Shown: in pieces, positions 17,810 through 25,656 of the stretch
Numbering within the stretch: position 1 is the first letter of the stretch
How the letters are laid out: every line of letters starts with the position of its first letter
Assembly (NCBI GenBank): GCA_017695115.1
Contig: JADILV010000045.1
Coordinates: forward strand, 1 to 61,668
Direction: 5' to 3'
Source: Candidatus Cryptobacteroides avicola
GTDB taxonomy: Bacteria > Bacteroidota > Bacteroidia > Bacteroidales > UBA932
Length of the DNA stretch: 61,668 nt
Program-made: the position numbers and the translations under genes
Notes under the pieces: model-generated
Database searches by the model: none
The model's input: the letters and a program-made list of their open reading frames with translations, nothing else
Told to the model about the DNA's origin: nothing

Positions 17810-19102
17810 TCAGATACCGAACAGTTTCTCCACCTTGCCGATGATTTCTTCTGCAGGAAGGTATGTGTCGATCACCATGTCAGGTTTTGCATATACCACA
17901 TCGTGATGCTCTTTGGTAAGAGACTCTCCGCCACCCGTTATGTTCAGCATGATGACTTCGTCTTTCTTTACGGAACCGTCGTTGACGGCTTTTTCAAGGC
18001 TTGCTACAGCCACAGATGCGGCCGAATAGATATCGATGCCTTCCAGTTCACGGAATTTCCCTTTCCAGAAATCCAGTTCGCTGTTGGTTACCTTGTAGAT
18101 GTCTCCGCCGGCATCCGACATGGCATCGAAAAGGCCTCCGACAAGCGAATAAGGCGGTTTCCTGTTTGAAAGCACCTTGGCCTTGATTTCGGCTGCCTGA
18201 TGCCTTGCTTCTTCTGCAGAAAGCGGAACAAGAGCCCTCGAACCGGCTTTCCATGAATCGTACATGATAGTGAACGGAGCGTTCTGGGACGGATAGAGAC
18301 GCATCTTGTGGCTGCCGAACCGGCCGTCCTCAAGCAATCTCAGATTGTTTTCCCATACTGCGATTGTGCCTGTTCCACTTCCGATCGCCTGGAAGTACGC
18401 ATCCGGGATGCGTCCGATTTTTTCCACTGCAGACAGGAGCGTAGTGCCCATTCCATCCCTGCGGGCGATGTTCTTTGCTCCTCCTTCAGCCATGAATTTA
18501 GGCGACTGGCATACCTTGTCGGCAAGTACGATGGCATCGAAATAGTCGCATCCTGCCGGTGCCGCGATGATCTTCACGCAGTCATTGAGCGGGCGGTGGA
18601 ACCACAGTGCGCTGATATTGTCCTCCGGAATCGAAAGCAGCAGCGGAATGTTGTTGTCAGAGCATACCTTGGCGAATGCCCTGGCGGTGTTTCCTGCGGA
18701 TGCTACGACAAGCACTCTATTGTTGTCCTCCGGGAGCCTTGCACAGACAGAATATGCTTCTGTCTCTTTGAATGAACATGTCTCCATGCATGCACCGATC
18801 TTCGGGAAATAACCGGAAAACGTGATATACAGGTTTTCAAGCCCGAGAAAGGAGGCAAGGGCTTCGCTCCTGTACGTTACGGGAGCATGCGAGTGCTTCA
18901 GCGTTCTTTTGACAGGCAGCCATCCGGCGAATCTATAGAATCCGTCAAGGTCGTTTCTTATCTCGAATTTCTTGTCCTCATAGACAGCCCTTACCATTGC
19001 CGGAGTATCGCATTCCGGATCAGCCAGTGTCCATCCGGCATCCTCGAAAACCCTTCCGGTGGCACAGTTCATAAGTTTGTACTTGGTTGGAGTAAATGTC
19101 AT
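17810..19102 (-). CDS. cysteate synthase (PLP-dependent)
   Basis: This enzyme joins O-phospho-L-serine and sulfite to L-cysteate and phosphate. The 430-residue protein belongs to the threonine-synthase-like fold type II PLP enzymes but matches the cysteate synthase subgroup known from Methanosarcina. Shared features recognised from memory are FYRFAGWLPV near residue 55, TCSFKE with the PLP Lys112, SAGNTARAF (135 on), EGGAKNIARRDGMGTTLL, FQAIGSGTG and NRKPPYSLVGGLFDA. Only two cysteines (13 and 31) remain at the N-terminus, where archaeal forms have a zinc-ribbon-like stretch. In Bacteroidota cysteate feeds sulfonolipid (capnine, sulfobacin) synthesis. The start is 11 bases after the Hdr-like membrane subunit, so it shares that transcript. 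An ordinary threonine synthase is less likely. Confidence 0.85.
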   Translation of the reverse strand: MTFTPTKYKLMNCATGRVFEDAGWTLADPECDTPAMVRAVYEDKKFEIRNDLDGFYRFAGWLPVKRTLKHSHAPVTYRSEALASFLGLENLYITFSGYFPKIGACMETCSFKETEAYSVCARLPEDNNRVLVVASAGNTARAFAKVCSDNNIPLLLSIPEDNISALWFHRPLNDCVKIIAAPAGCDYFDAIVLADKVCQSPKFMAEGGAKNIARRDGMGTTLLSAVEKIGRIPDAYFQAIGSGTGTIAVWENNLRLLEDGRFGSHKMRLYPSQNAPFTIMYDSWKAGSRALVPLSAEEARHQAAEIKAKVLSNRKPPYSLVGGLFDAMSDAGGDIYKVTNSELDFWKGKFRELEGIDIYSAASVAVASLEKAVNDGSVKKDEVIMLNITGGGESLTKEHHDVVYAKPDMVIDTYLPAEEIIGKVEKLFGI

Positions 19103-19113
19103 GATTTTTGGTT

Positions 19114-20919
19114 TTAGTTACTTGTATTTCTGTCGATTGTTTCGGCTATATCTTCCACTTTCCTGTCGGCATAGCGGCCGAATGTGTTCAGACACAGCGG
19201 ACAGGCCGTGACTATGACATCCGGGGATGCGACGGTGAGATTGTTCAATGCATTTTCCGTGAGGGCCTTGCGCTTGTCAAACCCTAATGTCAGGCTGCCT
19301 ACGCTTCCGCCGCAGCAGATGCTTTCCTTGCGGTTCTTCGCTGCTTCTACAAGGGTACCTGCACGCAGGATGGCATTGCGCGGCTGTTCATATATTCCGC
19401 TGCCCCTGCCGAGTTCGCAAGGGTCGTGATAGACGTATTTCCTGGAATCTTTCCTGACTTTCAGCCTTCCTTCCGATATCAGACTGTCAATGAATTCCGT
19501 ATGATGTACGATCCGTATTCCGTCCAGCCTGTACCTTTCTTTGAAAATCCTGTAGCAGATAGGGCATGTAAGCAACAGAGTGTCGGCTCCGGAGCCCATT
19601 ATTATTTCCGTGTTCTTCTCCACCATCTGCTTTGCCTGGTCGAAACGTCCTGCCATCCACATCGGTCTTCCGCAGCACAGGCCTCCGTCCTTGTCCATCA
19701 GCTCATAATCGACGCCTGCTTTTTTCAGTACCGACTCCATAGATTTCCTTATGGACGGGGTGAGCGCAGTCATGCATCCTGCGTAATACAGCACTTTACC
19801 GTGGCTGTCAGGAGTAAGCTGAGCGGTATTTATGGAAGAATAGTCCGGATTGACACTGTATTTTCGTATAGACCTCTGTGCTATCCTGAGCTTGTCTCCT
19901 TCTACGCCGACAGGGCAGATGGCGGTACATTTGCCGCACAGCAGGCATTTGTCGCTGATTTCCTCGATTCTGGATTCGTTGTTGCGCCGGAGCTGGCGGT
20001 TAAGGTATACCGTCGTGTCCTTTATGTTCGCTTTCTGGACGCCCATAGGGCAGGCGTCTATGCACAGTCCGCAACTTGGACATGAATAGACTTCCGCTTT
20101 CGCCAGTCCTTTCCGTGCGTGACGGATCTTTATCCCTGCATTGCGCAGTGGGATCAGGAGTATTTCGGACGGGATATGCATGTACCGGGTGAACGGCAGT
20201 ACGCAGAAGAATATGCCGAGAGCACATGAATATGCCCACCACGACGGCAGCATGTTGGCATGGTCGCTCAGGAAGGATGTGAATACGTGATTCAATGATT
20301 TGGTGAGGAACGACCCTCCGCTGATATCGGCCGTAAAACCTTCAGCCAGCAGTCGGAGCGGGAATATGGACCAGAGGGAATAGAGTCCGACCAGATCCAG
20401 GAAACTCGGGTTGGTGGTGCGTCTCATGCCGAACATCCTCGACCGTATCCTTTTGATTATCGCAAGGGTGATTCCGCTCAGCACTACCAGGAGGAAGAAA
20501 TCCATCAGGAAGAAGAGTACCGCACCCTTCATTGTAGACTCGGTTTCCGCGACGAAGTACCGGAAAAAGATGGGATAATAGAAAAGCTTGGCCCTGTGCG
20601 GTGTATAAAGCAGCACTTCGATATGGCCTACGACAATGAGCATGAACCAGCCGAACGCTATGCTCGAGTGCATGTATCCGAGGAGCTTGTTCCTTTTCCA
20701 TATCTTGACATGGAGAAGGCAGTCACAGAAGATGTCCTTGATGTTCTTGACCAGGGTCTTCGGGGTTACAAGGGACAGGAAGAAACGTTTCCGGTCCTCT
20801 TTCGGCAGCTGCGCGATTATCCTTATAAGAGCTATGATGCAGTATGTAAGGATGAAAGCCATTCCTATCATGAACGGCAGCACGAAATCGTTGTATCCTG
20901 TAAGAAACCTTTCTCTCAC
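19114..20919 (-). CDS. membrane-anchored HdrD-like iron-sulfur subunit with cytochrome b-like domain
   Basis: The protein has 601 residues. Residues about 1-270 hold about five membrane helices resembling the NarI/DsrM-type cytochrome b domain, with His residues in and near helices (GYMHSSIAFGW, VGHIEVLLYTPH). Two [4Fe-4S] motifs follow: CPSCGLCIDACP at about 280 and CLLCGKCTAICP at about 325. Two complete CCG domains then appear, each with a lone Cys, CCG and CxxC: AGCM, LCCGRP, CPIC, and DPCELGR, CCGGS, CPLC. CCG domains bind the non-cubane clusters that handle disulfides in heterodisulfide reductase. The layout is a fusion of HdrE-, HdrC- and HdrB-like parts, as in HdrDE, HmeCD or QmoC relatives. 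It starts with GTG one base after the upstream gene. Quinone linkage is inferred. Confidence 0.85.
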   Translation of the reverse strand: MRERFLTGYNDFVLPFMIGMAFILTYCIIALIRIIAQLPKEDRKRFFLSLVTPKTLVKNIKDIFCDCLLHVKIWKRNKLLGYMHSSIAFGWFMLIVVGHIEVLLYTPHRAKLFYYPIFFRYFVAETESTMKGAVLFFLMDFFLLVVLSGITLAIIKRIRSRMFGMRRTTNPSFLDLVGLYSLWSIFPLRLLAEGFTADISGGSFLTKSLNHVFTSFLSDHANMLPSWWAYSCALGIFFCVLPFTRYMHIPSEILLIPLRNAGIKIRHARKGLAKAEVYSCPSCGLCIDACPMGVQKANIKDTTVYLNRQLRRNNESRIEEISDKCLLCGKCTAICPVGVEGDKLRIAQRSIRKYSVNPDYSSINTAQLTPDSHGKVLYYAGCMTALTPSIRKSMESVLKKAGVDYELMDKDGGLCCGRPMWMAGRFDQAKQMVEKNTEIIMGSGADTLLLTCPICYRIFKERYRLDGIRIVHHTEFIDSLISEGRLKVRKDSRKYVYHDPCELGRGSGIYEQPRNAILRAGTLVEAAKNRKESICCGGSVGSLTLGFDKRKALTENALNNLTVASPDVIVTACPLCLNTFGRYADRKVEDIAETIDRNTSN

Positions 20920-20920
20920 G

Positions 20921-21253
20921 TCAGTCTTCTTTATAAAGTTTGCATATCGACAGGATCAGATGCCTGGTGTTTATCCCGCGCGGACAGACCATGCTGCATT
21001 TTCCGCAGAGCATGCAGCAGCGGAGCATCTTCACCGCTTCCTTTTCTTTGCCTCTCTGCAGGTCATGCAACACTTTTCTCAGGCTCATGCCGCTGAAACT
21101 TCCGGCCGGGCAGGTGGCACTGCAGGAGCCGCAGGACATGCATTTCCATGCATCGGGCTCAAGTTCATGCAGCCTGTTGAACAGTGTGAGGTCCACATTG
21201 TCCAGATTGACCGTCGAACTCGGTGAAATGTTGAATCCGAATATATTGCCCAT
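20921..21253 (-). CDS. HdrC-like ferredoxin subunit, short (HdrC2)
   Basis: This 110-residue protein is little more than two [4Fe-4S] binding motifs: CMSCGSCSATCP (Cys38, 41, 44, 48) and CMLCGKCSMVCP (Cys80, 83, 86, 90). It resembles HdrC and QmoC-type ferredoxin domains that pass electrons between an HdrA flavin and CCG-domain subunits. It lies three bases downstream of the HdrA-like gene and one base upstream of the membrane subunit, so a stable complex with both is likely. In sHdr clusters the second HdrC occupies the same place. Confidence 0.85.
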   Translation of the reverse strand: MGNIFGFNISPSSTVNLDNVDLTLFNRLHELEPDAWKCMSCGSCSATCPAGSFSGMSLRKVLHDLQRGKEKEAVKMLRCCMLCGKCSMVCPRGINTRHLILSICKLYKED

Positions 21254-21256
21254 AAT

Positions 21257-22273
21257 CTATGCCCTGCTGATATATGAATGTATCTCCAATGCCGCGGATC
21301 GGGCTTCTGCAAGTGTCTCGGGCACGGTCTTCGGCCCTGTGCAGGCTCCGGCATAGTAGATTCCCTCACGTGTGGATGAGGTGATGTCCGCTATGTTGTC
21401 CCTGCTCTTGAAGAAGCCGTCCGAATCGACCTGGAGTGAAACCATGCCGGCTATGGAACCGCTGTCTTTGTTGCATACCATCCCGGCCATAAGCACGAGA
21501 AGGTCCATGGTGACTTTCACCGGTTTTCCCGCCAGGGTGTCCTCCGCCTTCACTATCACGCGGCCGTCGATGTTTTCACTGACTTCCGAAACGCGTCCGC
21601 GTATGAACCGTATGCCGTAGTCCCTCTGTGCCGATATGTAGAAGTCCTCGTATTTTTTTCCGAACATCCTCAGATCCATATAGAAACAATAGATCATGGC
21701 ATCAGGGAACCTTTTCTTCATTTCTATCGCCTGCTTTATTGCGGTTATGCAGCAGACTTTGGAGCACTGCGGGTTCCTGGCCTTTTCGTCCCTCGAACCG
21801 ACGCAATGCACAAATCCTATAGCATTCATTTCCGAGCCGTCTATACGGTCATCGTTCCCTTCGTTGAACCAATGCTCAAGGTCGCTGTTGGTCATGACCT
21901 GATCATAGATCCCGTAACCGTATTCTTCTTTTCTGACGGCGTCGAATACCGAAAAGCCTGTTGTCAGAAGCACGACCCTTGCTATGACGGACACACCGTT
22001 CGAGAGCATGATGTTGTAGCTGTCCTTCAGCCTGTTCATGAACGAGATTTCGGTGTTCAGGAAGATATTGGCCTGATTTGTCGCATCTATAAGTCCGGTG
22101 ACAAGGTCTTTTGCCGGTGTCATGTCAGGGAAGAGGCAGTGCCAACCGGCGACATGTCCTCCCAGATGGTCGGATTTTTCCACGATGATGGGGTTGTAAC
22201 CCAACCTCAGCAGCTGTCTGGCAGCTTCCAGTCCGGCGATTCCGCCTCCTACTATGACGATGTTGTCTTTCAT
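21257..22273 (-). CDS. HdrA-like FAD oxidoreductase core
   Basis: This is a flavoprotein of 338 residues. GGGIAG (9-14) is the FAD dinucleotide-binding loop. HCVGSRDE (Cys157) and CSKVCC (Cys170, 174, 175) form the HdrA-type cysteine cluster inside the thioredoxin-reductase-like domain. The end contains GIYYAGACTGPKTVPETLAE, the usual second FAD contact. Methanogen HdrA is about twice as long and has extra ferredoxin domains; these are absent here. QmoA and sHdrA are similarly compact. The protein most likely relays electrons, possibly with bifurcation, between the HdrB and HdrC partners encoded on either side. No electron donor is encoded nearby. Confidence 0.85.
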   Translation of the reverse strand: MKDNIVIVGGGIAGLEAARQLLRLGYNPIIVEKSDHLGGHVAGWHCLFPDMTPAKDLVTGLIDATNQANIFLNTEISFMNRLKDSYNIMLSNGVSVIARVVLLTTGFSVFDAVRKEEYGYGIYDQVMTNSDLEHWFNEGNDDRIDGSEMNAIGFVHCVGSRDEKARNPQCSKVCCITAIKQAIEMKKRFPDAMIYCFYMDLRMFGKKYEDFYISAQRDYGIRFIRGRVSEVSENIDGRVIVKAEDTLAGKPVKVTMDLLVLMAGMVCNKDSGSIAGMVSLQVDSDGFFKSRDNIADITSSTREGIYYAGACTGPKTVPETLAEARSAALEIHSYISRA

Positions 22274-22306
22274 GTCAATACTTTTGTCCGTTAATCAGTC
22301 CCTGTT

Positions 22307-23377
22307 TCAGCAGCATTTAAGCACGCCCGGAAGCTCCGGTTTCATCAGGTCCTTCTTGTTCAGTCCTTTATATTTGTCTTCAGGGCTGTATTCTATGCCG
22401 ATTTTGTCGAGAAGCGGCTCGACAGCCACCTGATGGAGCTGCAGCCCCAGATCCCACGGGTCGTATCCGAGTACGAGCCCGGCAACTTCTTCGTATGTGA
22501 AAACCGGTATTCCGTATCCGTCCTGTCCGTAAGTCTTGCCTTCCATTTCGGCGATGACGTATTGCCACCTGTCCATGAAATACGGGCATCCGGGGCAGTT
22601 GGTGATGATCATATCCGGATGGTAAGGCTCCATCGATTCGAATTTCTTGTGCGTATTGGATATGGAGTAGCCTCTGTTGGCCTTTACGTGATATTGTCTG
22701 AAACCGTAGCCGCAGCAGTGACGGCGTTCAGGATAGTCGATTACGCTGCCGCCCCAGGATTCGATCATGCCGCACAGGACATACGGATACTCGGCGCCGC
22801 CGACTCCTTTTGACGGGAACATCTTCGAGTAATGACAGCCGATATGTTCTACTACCCTCAGAGGCTCTCCTGTCTTTCTGTTGACCAGACGGAACTTGGC
22901 CTTTTCTGCGATTTCGTTCCTGTATTTATAGATCAGGTCGCTTGCATGGGCTATATATTTCGGCTTTTTGAACTCCCTGCGGCAGGCTTTCCACAGCAGT
23001 TCGCGGATTTTCGTCTCCAGTTCGGGGAATTCACGCCATGTCTCCAGGATTTCTATATAGTTTCCGAAAGATGTGATGCAGGATGCGACGTAATTCTCGT
23101 ATCCCGCTTCCGTCATAAGGGAGAACTGGCGTGCGACGATGGTCATTACCGTCTCCTGGGGGATAGTATCGCAGTGATAGGCTATGCCTCCGCATGTGGT
23201 ATGGTTCGCCGCTTCATAGAAGTCCTTGCCGAGGACGTTACGGCAGATTTCCAGGAACATCCTTTCGGCTCCCGGGAAAAAGTTCTGTCTTATGCAGCTC
23301 CTGACATAGAACCAATGGTCATCGGGAATCTCTTTCTGGTAATCCGCCCATATTTTCTGTTTGCCTTGGTATATCAT
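22307..23377 (-). CDS. HdrB-like CCG-domain subunit
   Basis: The protein has 356 residues and two CCG-type domains. The C-terminal one is complete: Cys181, Cys221-Cys222-Gly, and Cys261-x-x-Cys264, the ligand set for a non-cubane [4Fe-4S] cluster. In the N-terminal one the pattern is Cys28, Thr61-Cys62-Gly, Cys100-Ile-Thr-Ser, so two expected ligands are replaced. HdrB is the catalytic subunit for disulfide reduction in methanogens; related sHdrB and QmoB-like proteins work in sulfur metabolism. The substrate here is unknown. It follows hdrC1 by 46 bases and precedes hdrA by 33 bases. Confidence 0.83.
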   Translation of the reverse strand: MIYQGKQKIWADYQKEIPDDHWFYVRSCIRQNFFPGAERMFLEICRNVLGKDFYEAANHTTCGGIAYHCDTIPQETVMTIVARQFSLMTEAGYENYVASCITSFGNYIEILETWREFPELETKIRELLWKACRREFKKPKYIAHASDLIYKYRNEIAEKAKFRLVNRKTGEPLRVVEHIGCHYSKMFPSKGVGGAEYPYVLCGMIESWGGSVIDYPERRHCCGYGFRQYHVKANRGYSISNTHKKFESMEPYHPDMIITNCPGCPYFMDRWQYVIAEMEGKTYGQDGYGIPVFTYEEVAGLVLGYDPWDLGLQLHQVAVEPLLDKIGIEYSPEDKYKGLNKKDLMKPELPGVLKCC

Positions 23378-23423
23378 GGTCGTAACTTTCTAATTTACAT
23401 TCAATGCAGGCTGACGGGCCTTG

Positions 23424-24125
23424 CTATTCTTCATTGTTGAAATGGCCCGGGGAAATTTTCTCGAATGTCATCCTGCAATATTCGTCGATATCCATTCCCA
23501 TTTCTTCGGCTTTGCGTTTCGAGTATTTCTCTACGGTTTCTATCCTCTCGGTACCGCCCGTAACATCGAATATGCTTTTGAGTTCATCCAGCGATTCCTG
23601 GGGTATTTTCCTGAGAATTCCCGGACCGTCACCCTTGAAATTGGCCCCGAGACGTTCGAAATTGTCTTTGAGGTGCTCCGTGTGCCATTTCCAGACAGGG
23701 CCGGACTCCACATGGTCCTCCCATTTGAATGTGTCCGGATAGACGCAGTAGCCGTAGTTGAGAATGTTTCCGGTGAGCATCCGGGTAAGGGGAAGCAGCT
23801 GCCTTCCTTTTTCCGAGCAGGTGAAGAATCCGAGTTTTGCGGAGAGGTTCCGCAAGGCCATGACTATCAGGCCTGGAGCGTTTTTTCTCGGGCAGCGGGT
23901 GACGCATGACATACATTCACCGCAATACCAGATGACATCGCTTTTGAGGAGTTTTTCGATTTCGGCCTCGTCCTTGCTCTGCACGATGTCCACGATTTTC
24001 CTCGGATCGTATCTGTAAAATTCGGCTGCAGGGCAGATGGCCGTACATGTCCCGCAATTGATGCATGTCTTCAGCCCTTCCTTAACCCTGTAGTCCTTTA
24101 TGAGTTCATCGTAAAGTTTACCCAT
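23424..24125 (-). CDS. HdrC-like iron-sulfur subunit (HdrC1)
   Basis: From the ATG at 24125 the protein is 233 residues. It has two [4Fe-4S] motifs, CINCGTCTAICP (Cys21, 24, 27, 31) and CGECMSCVTRCP (Cys68, 71, 74, 78). A helical C-terminal half with no Cys cluster follows, as in full-length HdrC. An upstream open extension to 24209 crosses the promoter and is rejected. This is the first gene of the operon C1-B-A-C2-membrane subunit-cysteate synthase-mscS. A -7 box lies about 55 bases upstream. It should bridge HdrB and HdrA. Confidence 0.85.
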   Translation of the reverse strand: MGKLYDELIKDYRVKEGLKTCINCGTCTAICPAAEFYRYDPRKIVDIVQSKDEAEIEKLLKSDVIWYCGECMSCVTRCPRKNAPGLIVMALRNLSAKLGFFTCSEKGRQLLPLTRMLTGNILNYGYCVYPDTFKWEDHVESGPVWKWHTEHLKDNFERLGANFKGDGPGILRKIPQESLDELKSIFDVTGGTERIETVEKYSKRKAEEMGMDIDEYCRMTFEKISPGHFNNEE

Positions 24126-24178
24126 AACGATAGTCAGATTGAGGTTCTCAAGTACAGCTGCGCAAACGCGCAATTTTA

Positions 24179-24186
24179 CAAAGGTA
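24179..24186 (-). promoter_or_regulatory. -7 box of the Hdr-cysteate synthase operon
   Basis: TACCTTTG on the minus strand matches TAnnTTTG and gives a leader of about 45-50 bases before hdrC1. No good -33 element was found. The upstream rlmD stop is only 86 bases from hdrC1, so some readthrough is also possible. Confidence 0.45.
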
Positions 24187-24211
24187 GTAAAATTTTTCTT
24201 AGATGTCACCT

Positions 24212-25633
24212 TCAGACTGTCTGCGCTTCCTTAAGATCGAGCCTTACCACATTCTCGACATGGTGGGTATGCGGAAACATGTCGACCGGCTGTACGGCAG
24301 TTATCGAATATTTGCCGGACAGTATGGCAAGATCACGCGCCTGCGATGCAGGGTTGCAGCTCACATATACTATGCGTGCAGGCTCTGCATTGAGGATCAC
24401 TTCCGCTACATCAGGATGTATGCCGGCCCTCGGAGGATCCAGAATCACGACATCAGGCTTTCCGTGCGCCTCCACGAATCCGTCGGTCAGGATGTCCTTC
24501 ATGTCGCCTGCGTAGAAATCACAGTTTGTTATCCCGTTGGCTCTTGCATTCTCTTTCGCATCGGCTATGGCTTCCGGAACGTACTCTATACCTATGACTT
24601 TCCTGGCTTTTGATGATACGAACTGGGCGATCGTACCTGTCCCTGTATAAAGGTCATAGACGGTCTCGTGTCCGGTAAGGGCGGCGTATTCCCGTGCGAC
24701 ACTGTAGAGCCTGTACGCCTGTTCCGTGTTTGTCTGGTAGAAAGATTTGGGGCCGATCTTGAATTTCAGTCCCTCCATATATTCATATATGGCTTCTTCT
24801 CCCTTATACAGGACGCACTCCTGATCGGCGATCGAGTCGTTGGCCTTTCCGTTTATGACATAATAAAGTGAGGTTATCTGCGGAAACTCTGCAGATACCG
24901 CGTCCAGGAGCGCACAACGAGCACCGGCATCTTCGTGATAGAAACATACTATGAGCATCACGCTTCCGTCTTCCGCCGTGCGGATGAACATGTTGCGCAG
25001 GAAACCGGTATGTTCACGGATATCGAAAAATTCCAGGCCATGCTCAAGAGCGTATTCCTTAATGAAAAGCCTTATCCGGTCCGACGGATCCTTCTGTAAA
25101 TAGCACTGCTTGATATCCAGTACTTTATCGAAGAATTTTCCCACATGGAACCCCAGACCGCAACGTTCTGCTTCCGACATTGAATCCGGATCTTCATCGG
25201 AGAATATCCAGCGCCTGCGGGAAAACGTGAATTCCAGCTTGTTCCTGTAATATTCGGTTTTGCCGGAAGGTATGATCGGGGATATTTCCGGTACGTCCAG
25301 ATGCCCGATACGGACCAGCTGGTCATAGACCTGCTGCTGCTTTGCCTGGAGCTGCATCTGATAGGGAAGAGGCTGCCATTTGCACCCTCCGCATATTCCG
25401 AAATGGCTGCAGAACGGCTCTATCCTGTGTTCGGACGGAGTGACTATCCTGAGGATGAAGCCCTCCATGTAATTCTTTTTCTTCTTCGTGACCTTGACGT
25501 CCACTACATCTCCAGGTACGGCGAACGGCACGAAAAGTACCGTGCCGTCCACTCGTGCCAGGGCCTTTCCTTCAGCCGCGACAGACTCTATCAGGACGTT
25601 TTCAAGTATTATATCCTGTTTTTTCCTTGACAT
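24212..25633 (-). CDS. rlmD: 23S rRNA (uracil-5-)-methyltransferase, RlmD/RumA family
   Basis: This enzyme makes 5-methyluridine in 23S rRNA (U1939 for RlmD). The protein is 473 residues: an N-terminal TRAM domain (about 10-70), an iron-sulfur region with Cys residues in CSHFGICGGCKWQ, then the RNA methyltransferase domain with YDLYTGTGTIAQF as the SAM site, ILDPPRAG and the catalytic Cys in YVSCNPASQARDL. All key motifs are intact. It is 23 bases downstream of the Na/Pi cotransporter on the same strand. Confidence 0.92.
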   Translation of the reverse strand: MSRKKQDIILENVLIESVAAEGKALARVDGTVLFVPFAVPGDVVDVKVTKKKKNYMEGFILRIVTPSEHRIEPFCSHFGICGGCKWQPLPYQMQLQAKQQQVYDQLVRIGHLDVPEISPIIPSGKTEYYRNKLEFTFSRRRWIFSDEDPDSMSEAERCGLGFHVGKFFDKVLDIKQCYLQKDPSDRIRLFIKEYALEHGLEFFDIREHTGFLRNMFIRTAEDGSVMLIVCFYHEDAGARCALLDAVSAEFPQITSLYYVINGKANDSIADQECVLYKGEEAIYEYMEGLKFKIGPKSFYQTNTEQAYRLYSVAREYAALTGHETVYDLYTGTGTIAQFVSSKARKVIGIEYVPEAIADAKENARANGITNCDFYAGDMKDILTDGFVEAHGKPDVVILDPPRAGIHPDVAEVILNAEPARIVYVSCNPASQARDLAILSGKYSITAVQPVDMFPHTHHVENVVRLDLKEAQTV

Positions 25634-25656
25634 TTTGTTGACTGTATTGCAGCCTG

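Noticed and set aside
17810..24125. Methanogenesis or coenzyme M pathway
   Set aside because: Hdr-like and cysteate synthase genes recall methanogens, but promoters, neighbours and all housekeeping genes are of Bacteroidota type, and no other coenzyme M or methanogenesis gene is present.
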